Assembly: GCF_002302635.1 (NCBI RefSeq)
Contig: NZ_CP022387.1
Coordinates: 434,001 to 498,000, forward strand
Length of the DNA: 64,000 bases
Reading direction: 5' to 3'
Source of the DNA: Capnocytophaga stomatis
GTDB lineage: Bacteria; Bacteroidota; Bacteroidia; Flavobacteriales; Flavobacteriaceae
Shown here: positions 9,261 through 16,330 of the stretch, one piece after another
How positions within the stretch are numbered: position 1 is the stretch's first letter
Layout: the number at the start of each line of letters is the position of its first letter
Translations under genes and position numbers: made by a program
Notes under the pieces: generated by a model
What the model saw: the letters and a program-made list of their open reading frames with translations, nothing else
Database searches by the model: none
What the model was told of the DNA's origin: nothing

Positions 9261-9600
9261 AAAACCAAAACAGAACAACACTTGTCAAGCTGAGCAAAGT
9301 CGAAGCCCCTCCTCTTTTCCCCTCGACTACGCTCGGGGTGACACTAAAACTAAAACAGAATAACGCTTGTCAGGCTGAGCGAAGTCGAAGAACCTTCCCT
9401 TTTCCCCTCGACTACGCTCGGGGTGACATTAAAACCAAAACAGAACAACACTTGTCAGGCTGAGCGAAGTCGAAGCCCCTCCTCTTTTCCCCTCGACTAC
9501 GCTCGGGGTGACACTAAAACCAAAACAGAACACCATCTGTCAGGCTGAGCGAAGTCGAAGCCCATTACCTTTTCCCCTCGACTACGCTCGGAGTGACATT
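9261..9600. repeat. Four tandem 85-bp REP-like palindrome units
   Basis: Units start at 9261, 9346, 9431 and 9516 with no length variation. Each carries arms GTCAGGCTGAGCGAAGTCGA and TCGACTACGCTCGGGGTGAC, which pair imperfectly through GTCA, GAGCG and AGTCGA into a ~22-bp hairpin, joined by AAAACCAAAACAGAA-type linkers. This is the layout of extragenic palindromes dispersed in many flavobacterial genomes. Confidence 0.92.
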
Positions 9601-9649
9601 TCCTGCTATAGATTTTTATTTATAACTAACTTACAATCATTTGTCGCTA

Positions 9650-9737
9650 CGATTCCCCCTTTCAAGGGGGCAGGGGGATGTATTTGTCAGTACAACATCC
9701 TCCGTCCTTCGGACACCTCCTTCAAAGGAGGATTTTA
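9650..9737. repeat. C/G-rich short palindrome cluster
   Basis: Three adjacent small hairpins: CCCCCTTTCAAGGGGG, GTCCTTCGGAC and CCTCCTTCAAAGGAGG. They stand out in AT-rich DNA and resemble another dispersed Bacteroidota repeat class. They are unlike the 85-bp unit in sequence. Confidence 0.8.
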
Positions 9738-9770
9738 AAGCCCTACAATTTGAGGAGAATTGACTATTAC

Positions 9771-9803
9771 AAAAAAACCGACTGCTTTTCAGTCGGTTTT
9801 AAG
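9771..9803 (-). terminator. Terminator of the lipoprotein gene at 9866-10870
   Basis: Perfect 11-bp stem AAAACCGACTG / CAGTCGGTTTT with a 5-nt loop and, on the minus strand, a following T run. Confidence 0.85.
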
Positions 9804-9865
9804 ATTTTTTATCGTTCATATCGTTGCAAAAATACACAAACTAACAGTGACGACAATCAATTTCT

Positions 9866-10870
9866 TTAATAAGTACTCACTCTTTGAGCCATTCCGTCCT
9901 TATCGCCACTCACCCGATGTGCTCCCACAGGCATTAGTATGGTGTTGGAGCTGTCGCCCTGCTTCCAAATAAGCACATATGAAGAGGTGAAATTCTTAAT
10001 CCCCTCGGGAGTAACTTCTCCTGAAAGCACAACGATATTAGCATTTTTTACGTTTTTCTCCTGCCCGTACATTCGTGCATATAGCGTAAACCGATTACCG
10101 CTTCCGGTGATGTAAACACCTGCACCACTGAGGTTAGCATCTGCCGCCTTATAATCCAAAGTAGCGTGCCCATTTTTCTGAGTTGAAATTCGGTACGTGT
10201 AATCATTCCATTGGTGTCCTTTTTTGTAATTGTCACCCGGGTAAGGTTGCATCAAAATGTGAGGCGATGACAGATAGATGCCCTCAATATTCGGCGGATT
10301 GTTTCCTTCGTGAATCGCCATTCCTCCTTCTTTAAGTCGCTCAAGGTCTTCAGGTTTTATTTCGGAAAGAATGCTTTTTATTTCCACATCTATTTCCGGA
10401 GTGTTTACGGTTCCTACATTCAGCAGAGGAAGATAAAATTCTCCTTCTGTGATAGTTGCATCTCCCGAAGTAAATTCAAATGTTCCTTTGATGGTGTTAT
10501 CAGTAATACTTTCAATCATAAGTTTTCCCTGCGAAGAATTAAATAATTCTTCATTGGTTCGGTACGATGCTTTCACCATTTCGGCTTTATTATCAATGGT
10601 ATAGCTTCCTGCGGCTCTCGGGAAACCAAAATGCTTGATGTCTATCCCGTGAACAAGTTTTTCGCCCCATCTGCCATACAAAAACAAAATTGCTTTTCCG
10701 TTCGCCTCGCCAATAGCTGCGTGATGCAAGATGGCTTGCGTTTTAGTACCATTAATTTTTGCCTTGAAATAGTACCCTTCCTCCGAATTGTTGTTATCTT
10801 TCGTACAAGAAAACGCCGTCAGAATTACTGCCAGAACAATAACCAACCTAAAGTAATGTAATCTTTTCAT
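9866..10870 (-). CDS. Uncharacterised lipoprotein
   Basis: 334 aa from the ATG at 10870. A longer frame reaches 10975, but the TACATTTG promoter box lies inside that extension and the 10870 start gives a proper lipoprotein signal (L-A-V-I-L-T-A-F-S-C). The N-terminal half (G-Y-Y-F-K-A-K-I-N-G-T then G-T-F-E-F-T-S-G-D) resembles the DUF6252-like beta folds common in flavobacterial lipoproteins. The C-terminal half is a second beta-rich region (Y-T-Y-R-I-S; S-G-A-G-V-Y-I-T-G-S-G). No enzyme motif is visible; function is not recognised. It has its own promoter and terminator. Confidence 0.8.
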   Translation of the reverse strand: MKRLHYFRLVIVLAVILTAFSCTKDNNNSEEGYYFKAKINGTKTQAILHHAAIGEANGKAILFLYGRWGEKLVHGIDIKHFGFPRAAGSYTIDNKAEMVKASYRTNEELFNSSQGKLMIESITDNTIKGTFEFTSGDATITEGEFYLPLLNVGTVNTPEIDVEIKSILSEIKPEDLERLKEGGMAIHEGNNPPNIEGIYLSSPHILMQPYPGDNYKKGHQWNDYTYRISTQKNGHATLDYKAADANLSGAGVYITGSGNRFTLYARMYGQEKNVKNANIVVLSGEVTPEGIKNFTSSYVLIWKQGDSSNTILMPVGAHRVSGDKDGMAQRVSTY

Positions 10871-10894
10871 ATCCTTAATTATATTTTGTTTAGG

Positions 10895-10902
10895 CAAATG
10901 TA
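10895..10902 (-). promoter_or_regulatory. -7 box of the lipoprotein gene
   Basis: TACATTTG on the minus strand, 25 nt before the ATG at 10870. It supports that start over the longer frame. Confidence 0.55.
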
Positions 10903-10950
10903 CGCTTTTAGAAACAAAAAAGCTACTCTTTTTGGTTTTATTTAAGATAT

Positions 10951-10990
10951 AAAAAAATAAGCCCTGATGCTTCACATCAAGACTTATTGC
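10951..10990 (-). terminator. Terminator after the Omp28-like gene
   Basis: On the minus strand, arms AATAAGTCTTGATG and CATCAGGGCTTATT pair with one G-U and one mismatch, followed by TTTTTT. Confidence 0.7.
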
Positions 10991-11011
10991 TAATTTATGT
11001 TTTGTATTTTA

Positions 11012-11905
11012 TTACTCTGCGTACTGATAATCCTTAGTTTCATTGGCTTTGGCTTCCTGAACGTTAACTACAGCTTTATTTTTGTTGGTAACAAAAACTA
11101 CAACTTTTACGTTAGCTAACTTCTCTCTACTCATTAAATTATATGAAAAATTTAAGTCGGCTTTCGTAACTTCCTTTCCTACAGTTAATGTTTCCAACGC
11201 ATTACCCGATCCATCTCCATAAAAAGCTCTCAACACATCGTCGTGTCTGAAATTATAGTCTCCTGAGCCAGCTTGATAGTATGTAATATTATCTTCTGTT
11301 ATAAAGACGTTATATTTCAAATCTTTTAGTCCGTTTTCTGCTGTTTTAAAACTAACCGAAACTGTACCACCTGTTTCTGTTAACTTAGAGGATATTTTTA
11401 TTCCTATAGGCGAAGTTAGATTTTTTTCTAAGCGTTCAAAAATATGCTGAGCTGCATTACTTTTAAACAACTCTTGATCTCTATTTAACCTAAGCCACGG
11501 ATAACTCCAATGAAAAGGAAATTCAGAATCATTACTTGGTAGAGTGGTAAGATGCCTTAATATTGCATCACTTCCTCTAATTTCCATAGGATCATACCTT
11601 CCACCTGAATCGTGGATTGCAACAACTGCAAATCTTTCCTTAAGCGGTGTGGTTGAGTTTTTTGCTTCGCGGATAGCCTCAATCATATATAAACAAGGAG
11701 GACACCAACTACCCGTAACATCTTCTACTAAAGCCTTATAAACAAAAGGACGTTTATCCTCTGCTGAAGGGTTGTTTTCCTCATTTTCTTTTGTTTCATT
11801 TCTTTCCTCTACCTCATTTGAAGAAGAGTTGTCATCTTTGCTACAAGAAACCACTAAAAAAGAAGCCAATACTACGGCTAAACCTGATAAAAAACTTTTT
11901 CTCAT
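11012..11905 (-). CDS. Omp28-like lipoprotein with a CxxC thioredoxin-type motif
   Basis: 297 aa. Lipoprotein signal ends V-V-S-C (Cys21), followed by an acidic Asn/Glu-rich tether (~23-50). Residues ~55-190 form a thioredoxin-like domain with V-T-G-S-W-C-P-P-C (Cys68 and Cys71), as in Omp28-related outer-membrane proteins of Porphyromonas and relatives. Residues ~200-297 are beta-rich. The CPPC pair suggests thiol chemistry outside the inner membrane, but the substrate is unknown. The gene is divergent from a soluble thioredoxin and a DUF6029 barrel; the two -7 boxes lie ~43 bp apart, so the three genes probably form one functional module. Confidence 0.85.
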   Translation of the reverse strand: MRKSFLSGLAVVLASFLVVSCSKDDNSSSNEVEERNETKENEENNPSAEDKRPFVYKALVEDVTGSWCPPCLYMIEAIREAKNSTTPLKERFAVVAIHDSGGRYDPMEIRGSDAILRHLTTLPSNDSEFPFHWSYPWLRLNRDQELFKSNAAQHIFERLEKNLTSPIGIKISSKLTETGGTVSVSFKTAENGLKDLKYNVFITEDNITYYQAGSGDYNFRHDDVLRAFYGDGSGNALETLTVGKEVTKADLNFSYNLMSREKLANVKVVVFVTNKNKAVVNVQEAKANETKDYQYAE

Positions 11906-11931
11906 TGTTATTATAATATTTAAATGCGGTG

Positions 11932-11939
11932 CAAAGATA
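11932..11939 (-). promoter_or_regulatory. -7 box of the Omp28-like gene
   Basis: TATCTTTG on the minus strand, 26 nt upstream of the ATG; back-to-back with the promoter at 11982-11989. Confidence 0.6.
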
Positions 11940-11981
11940 AAAATTAAAAGTAAACTTTAATGTATTTTCTCCATTTTTATA

Positions 11982-11989
11982 TACCTTTG
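11982..11989 (+). promoter_or_regulatory. -7 box of the thioredoxin/DUF6029 operon
   Basis: TACCTTTG, 31 nt upstream of the ATG at 12021; exact consensus. Confidence 0.6.
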
Positions 11990-12020
11990 CGGGCTTTTTA
12001 TTAGAAAAAATATAATAACA

Positions 12021-12503
12021 ATGAAAATCTTAACTACACTCACAGTGGTACTTTTTAGTACTCTTGGCTTCGCACAAGCGTCGCTACCCAATGTTCAACT
12101 GAAAGATTTACAAGGAAAAACAGTAAACCTTTCCGAGTACAATTCCAAACAAAATCCCGTTATCGTGAGCTTTTGGGCTACGTGGTGTGCTCCGTGCATC
12201 AAAGAACTGAAAACATTCAGCAAACACTACAAACAGTGGCAAAATGAGTTCGGTGCGGAGCTAATCGCCGTTTCCACAGACGATGCCAAAACCAAAAATC
12301 GCGTAAAATCACAAGTGAAAGGAGCCGGATGGCAATACACCATACTTATGGACGACAACCACGAGCTGAAAAGAGCCTTAAACGTTGCCAACATTCCATA
12401 CACACTTATTTTGCACAAAGGCAAAGTGGTATTCGTACATTCGGGTTACACGCCGGGTATCGAAACTGAAATTTATAAGAAATTACAATCTTTATCAAAA
12501 TAA
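12021..12503 (+). CDS. Exported TlpA-like thioredoxin
   Basis: 160 aa. A cleavable signal peptide (about 1-18, ending G-F-A-Q-A) directs it to the periplasm. The rest is a single TlpA/ResA-type thioredoxin fold with F-W-A-T-W-C-A-P-C (Cys56, Cys59) and the cis-Pro loop A-N-I-P-Y-T-L-I-L. Such proteins reduce disulfides of specific envelope clients. Its stop is 2 nt from the start of the DUF6029 gene, so the two are co-translated, and the client may be that protein or the divergent Omp28-like lipoprotein (inference). No cytochrome c maturation genes are nearby. Confidence 0.92.
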   Translation: MKILTTLTVVLFSTLGFAQASLPNVQLKDLQGKTVNLSEYNSKQNPVIVSFWATWCAPCIKELKTFSKHYKQWQNEFGAELIAVSTDDAKTKNRVKSQVKGAGWQYTILMDDNHELKRALNVANIPYTLILHKGKVVFVHSGYTPGIETEIYKKLQSLSK

Positions 12504-12505
12504 TT

Positions 12506-14197
12506 ATGCGTAAATATTTACTAACCTGCGGATTTTGTTTGGTTTCGGCAATGGGTTTTTCGCAACTCCGCGTCGGTTTTGAATCAAATTCACAATACTA
12601 CATCGATGACAACCAAATTAAATTAGATGAATTTGAAGCCGAAAATCGATTCCGTTCCAATAACTATCTGAAAATCGATTATCGTATCAAAAATTTTGAA
12701 TTTGGGCTACAAGGCGAGTCGTACGCTCCAAAAGCATTACTTCATTATAATCCGCAACTCAAAGATTATCACATCGGTACGGCTTTCGCTCGTTATAACA
12801 ATCTTCAAAAAGGAATTGACATCACCGCAGGACATTTCTACGAGCAATTCGGGAGCGGACTGGCACTTCGTTTTTGGGAAGACCGAGCTCTTGGCATCAA
12901 TAACGCTCTTTTCGGCGGACGTATCAAATGGAATTTACAAGATATTTTTCAGTTGAAAGTTCTTGGTGGAAGGCAACGCATTGGTATGGGATTCGACTTT
13001 TCCAAAGGATTTATTTTAGGAAGTGATGCCGAATTAGATATAAGCCAATTACTTAAAAAAGAAGAATATACGCTAAAAATCGGAGGCTTGTTCACAATAC
13101 GAAACGAAGATATTTCCAAAAAACAACCTCAGTCAGAAAAAAATACTTCCATTTTTGGTTTCCGAACCGATTACAGCGGAGAAAAATTCAATTTCAGCGG
13201 AGAATATTTGTATAAAACCAAAGACATTCACTACGAATTGCAGGAATTCTACCCCAAAATCAATCGTGCCGGTAATGCGCTGTTACTCAATATGGGATAC
13301 AACAACGGAGACAATGTTGCTTTCAACCTAAACCTCCGCCGATTGGAAAATTTCAGATTTTTCTCACAACGAAATTTAGTGGATAATGTTTACAATTACG
13401 GAATGATAAATTACATTCCCGCACTAACCAAACAGTACGAACACAGCCTGCAAAACATATATGTATATCAGGCTCAACCGCAAATGGCTTACTATAGTTA
13501 TTTTAAAAAGCAGGGAGAAATCGGTGGGCAGTTTGACCTCTTTTACGAAGCTCCGTCCGGTTCATTTTTAGGTGGTTCAACGGGTGCAAGTTTTGCTATA
13601 AATGGTTCGTATTGGGCGGGACTTAAAAACAACGTGAAAACCACCATAGTAACCGACAAATACGGCATCAAAAATGAAGAAGTGGAACTAAGCAGCCCTA
13701 TTATCGGGTTTGGGGAGAAATACTATCACGATATCGCTATCGAATACCGAAAACCTTTCTCTGACCATTTCACCACTATTTTTTCGTACTTGAATCAATA
13801 TTACAACAGTTCTTTGATTATTCAAAAACCGTATCAGGTAAAAGCTCATACCATTTCTGCCGAAGGAACTTATTTTCTCTCTGATACACAATCCATTCGA
13901 TTGGAAATGCAACATCAGTGGGCTAATGAAGATTTGAAAAATTGGATAGGCAATACTTTGGAATACATTCCCAATGCACGATGGTCGTTTTTTGTAAGTG
14001 ATTTGTACAATTACGGAAACGATGACAAAGCCAAAAGAATTCATTATTACAACGTTGGGACATCCTTCTCCTACAAAGCTACGCGAGTGGCTCTAAGCTA
14101 CGGAAGACAACGTGGAGGTGTGCTGTGCGTGGGTGGCGTTTGCCGTATCGTGCCGGAATCAGCTGGGCTTACGCTTAATATCACTACCAATTTTTAA
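12506..14197 (+). CDS. DUF6029-family outer-membrane beta-barrel protein
   Basis: 563 aa with a signal peptide (1-19, ending G-F-S-Q). From ~25 to the end it shows alternating aromatic beta-strands typical of a large outer-membrane barrel, ending in a terminal Phe (N-I-T-T-N-F). I recognise the Bacteroidota DUF6029 family; its function is unknown. A notable feature is the C-x4-C pair C-V-G-G-V-C (Cys541, Cys546) followed by R-I-V-P, in the last hairpin of the barrel. I recall similar C-x-G-G-V-C-R-x-V-P tails in other family members. Co-expression with an exported thioredoxin suggests this pair is redox-controlled or must be correctly oxidised. Confidence 0.85.
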   Translation: MRKYLLTCGFCLVSAMGFSQLRVGFESNSQYYIDDNQIKLDEFEAENRFRSNNYLKIDYRIKNFEFGLQGESYAPKALLHYNPQLKDYHIGTAFARYNNLQKGIDITAGHFYEQFGSGLALRFWEDRALGINNALFGGRIKWNLQDIFQLKVLGGRQRIGMGFDFSKGFILGSDAELDISQLLKKEEYTLKIGGLFTIRNEDISKKQPQSEKNTSIFGFRTDYSGEKFNFSGEYLYKTKDIHYELQEFYPKINRAGNALLLNMGYNNGDNVAFNLNLRRLENFRFFSQRNLVDNVYNYGMINYIPALTKQYEHSLQNIYVYQAQPQMAYYSYFKKQGEIGGQFDLFYEAPSGSFLGGSTGASFAINGSYWAGLKNNVKTTIVTDKYGIKNEEVELSSPIIGFGEKYYHDIAIEYRKPFSDHFTTIFSYLNQYYNSSLIIQKPYQVKAHTISAEGTYFLSDTQSIRLEMQHQWANEDLKNWIGNTLEYIPNARWSFFVSDLYNYGNDDKAKRIHYYNVGTSFSYKATRVALSYGRQRGGVLCVGGVCRIVPESAGLTLNITTNF

Positions 14198-14213
14198 GAA
14201 AAATATTGCAAAC

Positions 14214-14248
14214 AAAAAGTGGAAGTTTAAAACTTCCACTTTTTTTTA
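14214..14248. terminator. Bidirectional terminator between the DUF6029 gene and speA
   Basis: Arms AAGTGGAAGTTT / AAACTTCCACTT flanked by an A run and an eight-T run. Serves both convergent genes. Confidence 0.9.
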
Positions 14249-14258
14249 TTTCATATAC

Positions 14259-15650
14259 TTAGTATCCTAATATTTTCAGCATTTCTTCAACTTTTTGCTG
14301 TTCCATAAATAAATGCGTACTTATTTTTCCTTCTTCGTCCTTGTCAATCAAAATGATTTTTGGCTGCGGAATCAAACAGTGTTGCAACCCACCTACTCCA
14401 CCAATAGTATCCTGATAAGCTCCTGTATTGAAAAATCCGATATATAAAGGCTTGTTTTTGTTATATTTAGGCAAGTAAATCGCGTTCATATTCTGTTCAC
14501 TGTTGTAATAATCGTCTCCATCACAAGTAAGCCCGCCAAGCAATACACGCTCGTATTCATCATACCAACGATTGATTGGAAGCAACACAAACCTTTTGTT
14601 AATAGCCCAAGAATCAGGCAATGTAGTAATGAAAGATGAATTAATCATATTCCATTTTTCGCGGTCATTTTGTTGCTTTTGGTACATAATCTCATAAATC
14701 GCACCACCGGCTTCTCCAACCGTAAAGCTTCCAAATTCTGTAAAAATGTTAGGCACAGGAACTTTTTCTTGCTCACAAGCGATTTTTATCTGACGGATAA
14801 TTTCATCAACCATATAAGCATAATCGTATTCAAACGCCAAAGAACTCTTAATCGGGAATCCTCCTCCAATGTTTAAGCTATCAAGCTCAGGAGCTACTTT
14901 TTTGAGCTGAATATATACTTTCAAACATTTTAAAAGCTCATTCCAATAGTAAGCATTATCTTTAATCCCTGTGTTGATAAAAAAGTGTAACATTTTAAGA
15001 GTCACCTTTTTATTATCCTTGATTTCCCTGTTGTAAAACGGAACGATGTTTTTATAACCAATTCCCAAACGACTGGTATAAAACTCTGAACGAGGGTCTT
15101 CTTCCGAAGCAATTCGGATACCTATATTGTACTGTCCTTCAATCTTTTTATCAAAAAGGTTGATTTCCTCATAGTTATCAATAATTGGCATACATTTATC
15201 AAATCCGCGATTTACCAAATCCGCGATGCCATCAATGTAACCATTACGCTTGAATCCGTTGCAAATGATGTAGTTATCTTTTGTAATTCGTCCTTCTTTT
15301 ATTAAATTATTGATAATATCAATATCAAAGGCAGATGAGGTTTCCAAATGAATATCATTTTTCAAAGCCTCCACCATAACGTGCTTAAAATGAGAACTTT
15401 TAGTACAATAGCAATAATTGTAAGTTCCTTTGTATCTGTGTTTTTTGATGGCTTTTTCAAACCAGCGTTTTGCTCGTTGAATATTATCAGAAATTCTTGG
15501 GAGATACATAAATTTGAGCGGTGCCCCGTACTGGCGTACAAGTTCCATCAAATCAATGTCGTGAAAACGAAGCTCATCTCCTTCTAATCTGAACTCTTCT
15601 TGCGGAAAATAATAAGTTTGGTCTATTAAGTCTATGTATTTGTTTTTCAT
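14259..15650 (-). CDS. speA: Arginine decarboxylase-like PLP enzyme, short flavobacterial type
   Basis: 463 aa, alanine-racemase-fold (fold type III) decarboxylase. The PLP lysine is Lys84 in Y-C-Y-C-T-K-S-S-H-F. The phosphate-binding glycine loop is L-N-I-G-G-G-F-P, and the catalytic Cys/Asp segment is L-T-C-D-G-D-D-Y-Y near 396. It is shorter than E. coli SpeA (658 aa) and matches the form annotated as arginine decarboxylase in flavobacteria; carboxynorspermidine decarboxylase is a less likely reading. It would supply agmatine for polyamines and logically pairs with the deoxyhypusine-synthase-like gene at 6527. No agmatinase gene is in the window. The only good promoter box is ~300 nt upstream, leaving a long leader. 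Confidence 0.88.
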   Translation of the reverse strand: MKNKYIDLIDQTYYFPQEEFRLEGDELRFHDIDLMELVRQYGAPLKFMYLPRISDNIQRAKRWFEKAIKKHRYKGTYNYCYCTKSSHFKHVMVEALKNDIHLETSSAFDIDIINNLIKEGRITKDNYIICNGFKRNGYIDGIADLVNRGFDKCMPIIDNYEEINLFDKKIEGQYNIGIRIASEEDPRSEFYTSRLGIGYKNIVPFYNREIKDNKKVTLKMLHFFINTGIKDNAYYWNELLKCLKVYIQLKKVAPELDSLNIGGGFPIKSSLAFEYDYAYMVDEIIRQIKIACEQEKVPVPNIFTEFGSFTVGEAGGAIYEIMYQKQQNDREKWNMINSSFITTLPDSWAINKRFVLLPINRWYDEYERVLLGGLTCDGDDYYNSEQNMNAIYLPKYNKNKPLYIGFFNTGAYQDTIGGVGGLQHCLIPQPKIILIDKDEEGKISTHLFMEQQKVEEMLKILGY

Positions 15651-15772
15651 TGTTTTAAATATAATTTGAAGAATAAAATAAACAACTGTTTTTCAATCAT
15701 TTTTGTAAAAGAAATCAATCTTTTAAAATGCTGAAAAACATTCAAATACGCAAAGGAGACAAACCTTTCACT

Positions 15773-15813
15773 CGGGCTTGATTTCGTTGATTTTCAACCA
15801 AGTCCGAACGAAA
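15773..15813 (-). promoter_or_regulatory. Overlapping inverted repeats in the speA leader (possible switch)
   Basis: Plus-strand segments CGGGCTTG (15773-15780) and CAAGTCCG (15799-15806) can pair. So can TTTCGTT (15782-15788) and AACGAAA (15807-15813). The pairings interleave, so both full stems cannot form together with 0-1 nt connectors; they would be alternatives. In the speA transcript the first stem has an A-C mismatch, which weakens it. Confidence 0.3.
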
Positions 15814-15952
15814 ATAGTCAAATGAGCAATCTATTTTAAAAACAGTGTCAGATATGCTTATTTTTTCAAAAAATACAACGTTCATTTTAAGCTATTATTC
15901 AATTGATTGTCAGTTTTCTACATAAAATAGTGATATAACAACACACACGAGG

Positions 15953-15960
15953 CAAAGTTA
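15953..15960 (-). promoter_or_regulatory. -7 box of speA
   Basis: TAACTTTG on the minus strand, about 300 nt upstream of the ATG; the closest exact consensus found. Confidence 0.5.
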
Positions 15961-16279
15961 AATATTTTCTTCAAAAAATAAAATAAAACCCATATAAATT
16001 TTATTATCATTGAGTTACTTGCTTTTGAACATAAGTAAATTTTGAAGTTCTTTCAATTTTACACTTATAAAAAAGCATCTTTTTAACGAGATAATCGATA
16101 TAATTCAATACATCTAAACATTATAAACAAGCTTTGTTTTATCTAAAACTTATTTAAGCTCTTTCATCATACTAACTTTTAAAATTGCTGTAATTCATTT
16201 TTACAAGTGATTCTTCTAAGTTATTTCTTTAACTCATTATTTTACAGATAGATTTAACTTTGTATTTTTTGGAAACAGA

Positions 16280-16322
16280 AAGAAAAAAGACAAAAGTATG
16301 AACCTTTGCCTTTCTCTTTTTT
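16280..16322 (-). terminator. Possible terminator of acs
   Basis: On the minus strand GAAAAAAGA pairs with TCTTTTTTC, with an inner CAAAGG/CTTTTG pairing. The stem is AU-only apart from its ends and so is weak. Confidence 0.4.
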
Positions 16323-16330
16323 CATTAAAA

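Larger units (their letters stand above)
8828..9865. other. Gene-free repeat island (~1.04 kb)
   Basis: Holds no convincing gene. Bases 8828-8970 show nothing specific. Then come the 41-bp tandem array, the 85-bp REP-like array, the C/G-rich hairpins and a terminator for the next lipoprotein gene, each listed separately. Small reading frames across the arrays are translations of repeat DNA. Confidence 0.85.
15651..16330. other. 680-bp intergenic region with the speA leader and acs 3' flank
   Basis: Bases 15651-15952 would be the speA 5' leader, containing overlapping inverted repeats at 15773-15813 and a small AAAGG/CCTTT pairing just before them. 15953-15960 is the promoter box. 15961-16279 is AT-rich with no ORF or RNA gene that I can support. 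16280-16322 may be the acs terminator. Confidence 0.65.

Noticed and set aside
9508-9869. Small plus-strand reading frames across the repeat island
   Set aside because: They are translations of the 85-bp array and C/G hairpins, with no protein-like composition.
15773-15813. True H-type pseudoknot in the speA leader
   Set aside because: With connector lengths of 0 and 1 nt both stems cannot form fully at once; kept only as possible alternative stems.
15651-16330. tRNA or other structured RNA gene in the long gap before speA
   Set aside because: No cloverleaf, CCA end or GC-rich core was found; the region is uniformly AT-rich.
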